Part shown: one piece after another, positions 22,249-23,823 of the stretch
Layout: every line of letters begins with the position of its first letter
How positions within the stretch are numbered: the stretch's first letter is position 1
Assembly: GCA_002352445.1 (NCBI GenBank)
Contig: DEIL01000134.1
Coordinates: 1-23,823 of the forward strand
Direction: 5' to 3'
DNA length: 23,823 nt
Source: Desulfobulbaceae bacterium UBA2775
GTDB lineage: Bacteria; Desulfobacterota; Desulfobulbia; Desulfobulbales; Desulfocapsaceae
Program-made: the position numbers and the translations under genes
Notes under the pieces: generated by a model
Told to the model about the DNA's origin: nothing
Databases searched by the model: none
Seen by the model: only the letters and a program-made list of their open reading frames with translations

Positions 22249-23389
22249 ATGCCTCGATTATTATTTTTGCTGCTGTTTTTTTTTAATTTGTTCCACACCC
22301 TCTTTTGGTGCACAGCATCAGGTGAAAGTCGGTATTGTAACCGATGGTCCTTCTATGCGTATGGACAAGGTAATTAGCTTTATCAATGAAGAAATTCAAC
22401 TACTGACCAAAAATGAGTTTGAGGTACGGTTAAAGAAGAGCAAAAGACTGGATGGCAACTGACAGCAAAATGGGATCGAATCGGCTTTGTCACGCCTGTA
22501 TAATGACCCGGAGGTTGATATTGTCATTGCCTTGGGATTTGGCTCAGCCGCAGTTGCGGTTTCCCTGGAAGAGTATCCAAAACCAACACTTGCCTCGGTA
22601 ATTTTTAATCCTCACTTGGTAAATGCGCCCATCAAGGGGAACAGCTCCGGTAAACATAATCTTGCCTACATAAGTATCCAGGCCGACCTTGCAACCGAAC
22701 TGAAAGTATTTCGTGAAGTTGTTGATTTCACAAATATTGCTCTTTTAAGTGATTCTTTGAAGATGGAAGTGATGCCTGCCTTGGCCACAGAAGGTGCCAG
22801 GGTAGCCACCGAGATGGGGATAAAAATATTCCCTGTGCTCCATAGTGGAAAAGGCGATGACCTTGTTTCCCGACTGCCATCAGAGACAGATGCCGTTATG
22901 ATCGGAGCATTACCACGGATGGATGAAACACAGACGGCCAAATTATTAAGTGATCTTATTGAACTTGGCTTACCAAGTTACAGCCTGACAGGTTCCCACC
23001 TTGTTGAGCAGGGAGCACTGGCTACTGCTGCCCCGCCTGAAGACTGGCAGCGGCGTACAAGGCGTCTGGTTCTGGATTTACAGGCAGTACTGTTTGGTGA
23101 TGATCCCAAGGACATGAAGGTGTTTGTCGAGGATCGGAGACGATTGATCACTAAGGAGGGGCTGGATAGATCCCCTGAAATTGCATCACTCCTGGCCAAA
23201 ATCATTGCCCAGGAACGAATTCCGAAAAGCGAGAAGCGAAGTTTTTGGCTTCCCACTATCAGCCTGATCCCTTCGCTTTCATGTCCGGCTCCTTGTGTTA
23301 AAGAAAACATTTTATATTTTGAGAACTATGGCAGGCAGTGTTCTCTTTTGCGCAATAGTCATAATGGATATAGGAACAGTGAACAGTAA
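22249..23389 (+). pseudogene. Broken ABC-type periplasmic substrate-binding protein gene
   Basis: The start ATG has a good ribosome site (AAGGA, 9 bases before). A signal peptide begins (MPRLLFLLLFF) but a run of nine T's at 22276-22284 puts the frame off by one. With eight T's it would read on to FLICSTPSFGA and the mature protein QHQVKVGIVTDGP. A second lesion is an in-frame TGA at 22460-22462, after DGN, where Trp (TGG) is likely. After it the same frame continues as SALSRLYNDPEVDIVIALGFG and on to about residue 330, resembling the periplasmic ABC-substrate-binding-like domain that precedes TolC domains in some Deltaproteobacteria. The last 40 codons (from about 23230) look non-native and no TolC part follows. 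Frameshift, stop and lost C-terminus together suggest decay. Confidence 0.8.
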
Positions 23390-23401
23390 ACAGTGAACAG
23401 T
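23374..23401 (+). repeat. Four tandem heptamers (GAACAGT-type)
   Basis: GAACAGT, GAACAGT, AAACAGT, GAACAGT run without gap across the end of the broken gene. Nearby, GCAGGCAGT occurs twice (23331-23339 and 23418-23426), bracketing the array. This is a short simple repeat, not a CRISPR array (no spacers). Confidence 0.8.
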
Positions 23402-23431
23402 ATATTTTTCACTTATAGCAGGCAGTAAAGG

Positions 23432-23444
23432 GAGGTGATACCTC
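23432..23444. repeat. Small palindrome GAGGT-gat-ACCTC
   Basis: A perfect 5+3+5 palindrome, overlapping an AGGGAGGTGAT segment that would pair strongly with the 3' end of 16S rRNA. No start codon lies at a proper distance, except a GTG within it opening a 12-codon frame. It is probably not a ribosome site. Confidence 0.3.
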
Positions 23445-23560
23445 AAGCAAGCGATACTAAGAAAAAGGGATAATTATTTTATTTCTGAAGTCCAATATGT
23501 ATTGATATGGAACAAATAATAATAATTGTTAAACCTACAAAAAAGTAAGGAGAATCAGTA

Positions 23561-23823
23561 ATGAAACAGGTGTTTATGAATCAACGACATGTATACACAA
23601 TAATCACAACACTTTTGCTGAGTGTTTTTTTTATTGTAGGCACCGTCAATGCGGGGGATGCTGCGAGTGTCACTCCGGAATTCAAGGGCAAGATGGCGAA
23701 GAGTTATGAAGACAGCGAGGAGTGGTGGGCGCCGGAAGTGCGGCCAAAAAAAGATGCGCCCAATGTCATTATTTTTCTATTGGATGATGTGGGTTTTGGT
23801 CAGGTCGGCAGCTTCGGTGGCCT
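23561..23823 (+). CDS. Arylsulfatase, N-terminal part (partial)
   Basis: The first 87 residues of a type I sulfatase of the alkaline-phosphatase fold; the gene leaves the window at its right edge. A signal peptide (hydrophobic VYTIITTLLLSVFFIVGTVNA, likely cut before GDAA) points to periplasmic export. The SEEWWAPEVRPKKDAPNVIIFLLDDVGFGQVGSFGG region is the usual sulfatase opening: DAPN precedes the first strand, and LLDDVG supplies the two metal-binding Asp. The formylglycine motif (CxPSR or SxPSR) would lie beyond the window, so activity cannot be judged. An ideal ribosome site (AAGGAG, 8 bases) precedes the ATG. No convincing promoter was found in the 120 bp before it. Confidence 0.9.
   Translation, partial: MKQVFMNQRHVYTIITTLLLSVFFIVGTVNAGDAASVTPEFKGKMAKSYEDSEEWWAPEVRPKKDAPNVIIFLLDDVGFGQVGSFGG

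Noticed and set aside
22460..22462. In-frame TGA as a selenocysteine codon
   Set aside because: Desulfobacterota do use selenocysteine, but the protein family has no known Sec site here, Trp fits the context better, and the gene also carries a frameshift and a lost end.
23230..23300. Second gene in another frame (AKFLASHYQPDP) at the end of the pseudogene
   Set aside because: Only about 20 codons, with an AAGCGAAG/CTTCGCTT inverted repeat suggesting non-coding sequence.

Overview
The window looks like chromosomal DNA of an anaerobic Gram-negative bacterium of the Desulfobacterota (the former Deltaproteobacteria), most plausibly a relative of the Desulfobulbales sulfate reducers. Support comes from the four-subunit ferredoxin-dependent 2-oxoacid oxidoreductase, a lipoprotein and an AsmA/DUF748-type envelope protein (Gram-negative cell), a sigma-54 activator beside a PilZ protein, a MEMO-family protein, a sulfatase and moderate G+C content. 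The assignment rests on gene content and protein style only. No 16S gene or other marker is present.

Layout. 1-1660 (+): the tail of an unknown gene, a small lipoprotein, a class II aldolase/adducin-type protein and a secreted Gly-rich protein. 1793-4755 (-): porC-porD-porA-porB, tightly packed behind a good sigma-54 promoter candidate. 5378-6451 (+): a branched-chain aminotransferase, divergent from the por operon. 6619-10030 (-): cdaA-cdaR-glmM, the c-di-AMP synthase, its YbbR regulator and phosphoglucosamine mutase. A terminator-like hairpin sits between cdaR and glmM. 10522-14508 (+): a giant DUF748/AsmA-like envelope protein and a small membrane protein. 14732-16851 (+): a PAS/AAA+/Fis sigma-54 activator and a Cys-rich PilZ protein with a sigma-54-like promoter between them. 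16842-18419 (-): an AmpG-like MFS permease. 18730-21046 (+): cysS and a MEMO-family gene. 21095-21320: a complete tRNA-Gln(CTG) unit with promoter, gene and terminator. 21692-23823: a marR gene divergent from a decayed substrate-binding protein gene, then the start of an arylsulfatase.

How the parts fit. Central carbon and amino acid metabolism (por, ilvE) is followed by a cell-envelope block: glmM for the peptidoglycan/LPS precursor, cdaA/cdaR for turgor and wall signalling, the DUF748 protein for envelope lipid or outer-membrane work, and an AmpG-like muropeptide importer. Three copies of one palindromic dispersed repeat sit in the three largest intergenic gaps of the core region. The last 2.6 kb, after the tRNA, looks more accessory: a sparse 470-bp stretch, a MarR switch, a broken gene, small tandem repeats and a sulfatase. 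I found no CRISPR array, phage, transposase or clearly new multi-gene defence system. The most valuable unexplained signals are the two sigma-54 promoters, the cdaR/glmM hairpin, the dispersed repeat family and the T9-run/TGA-broken gene.
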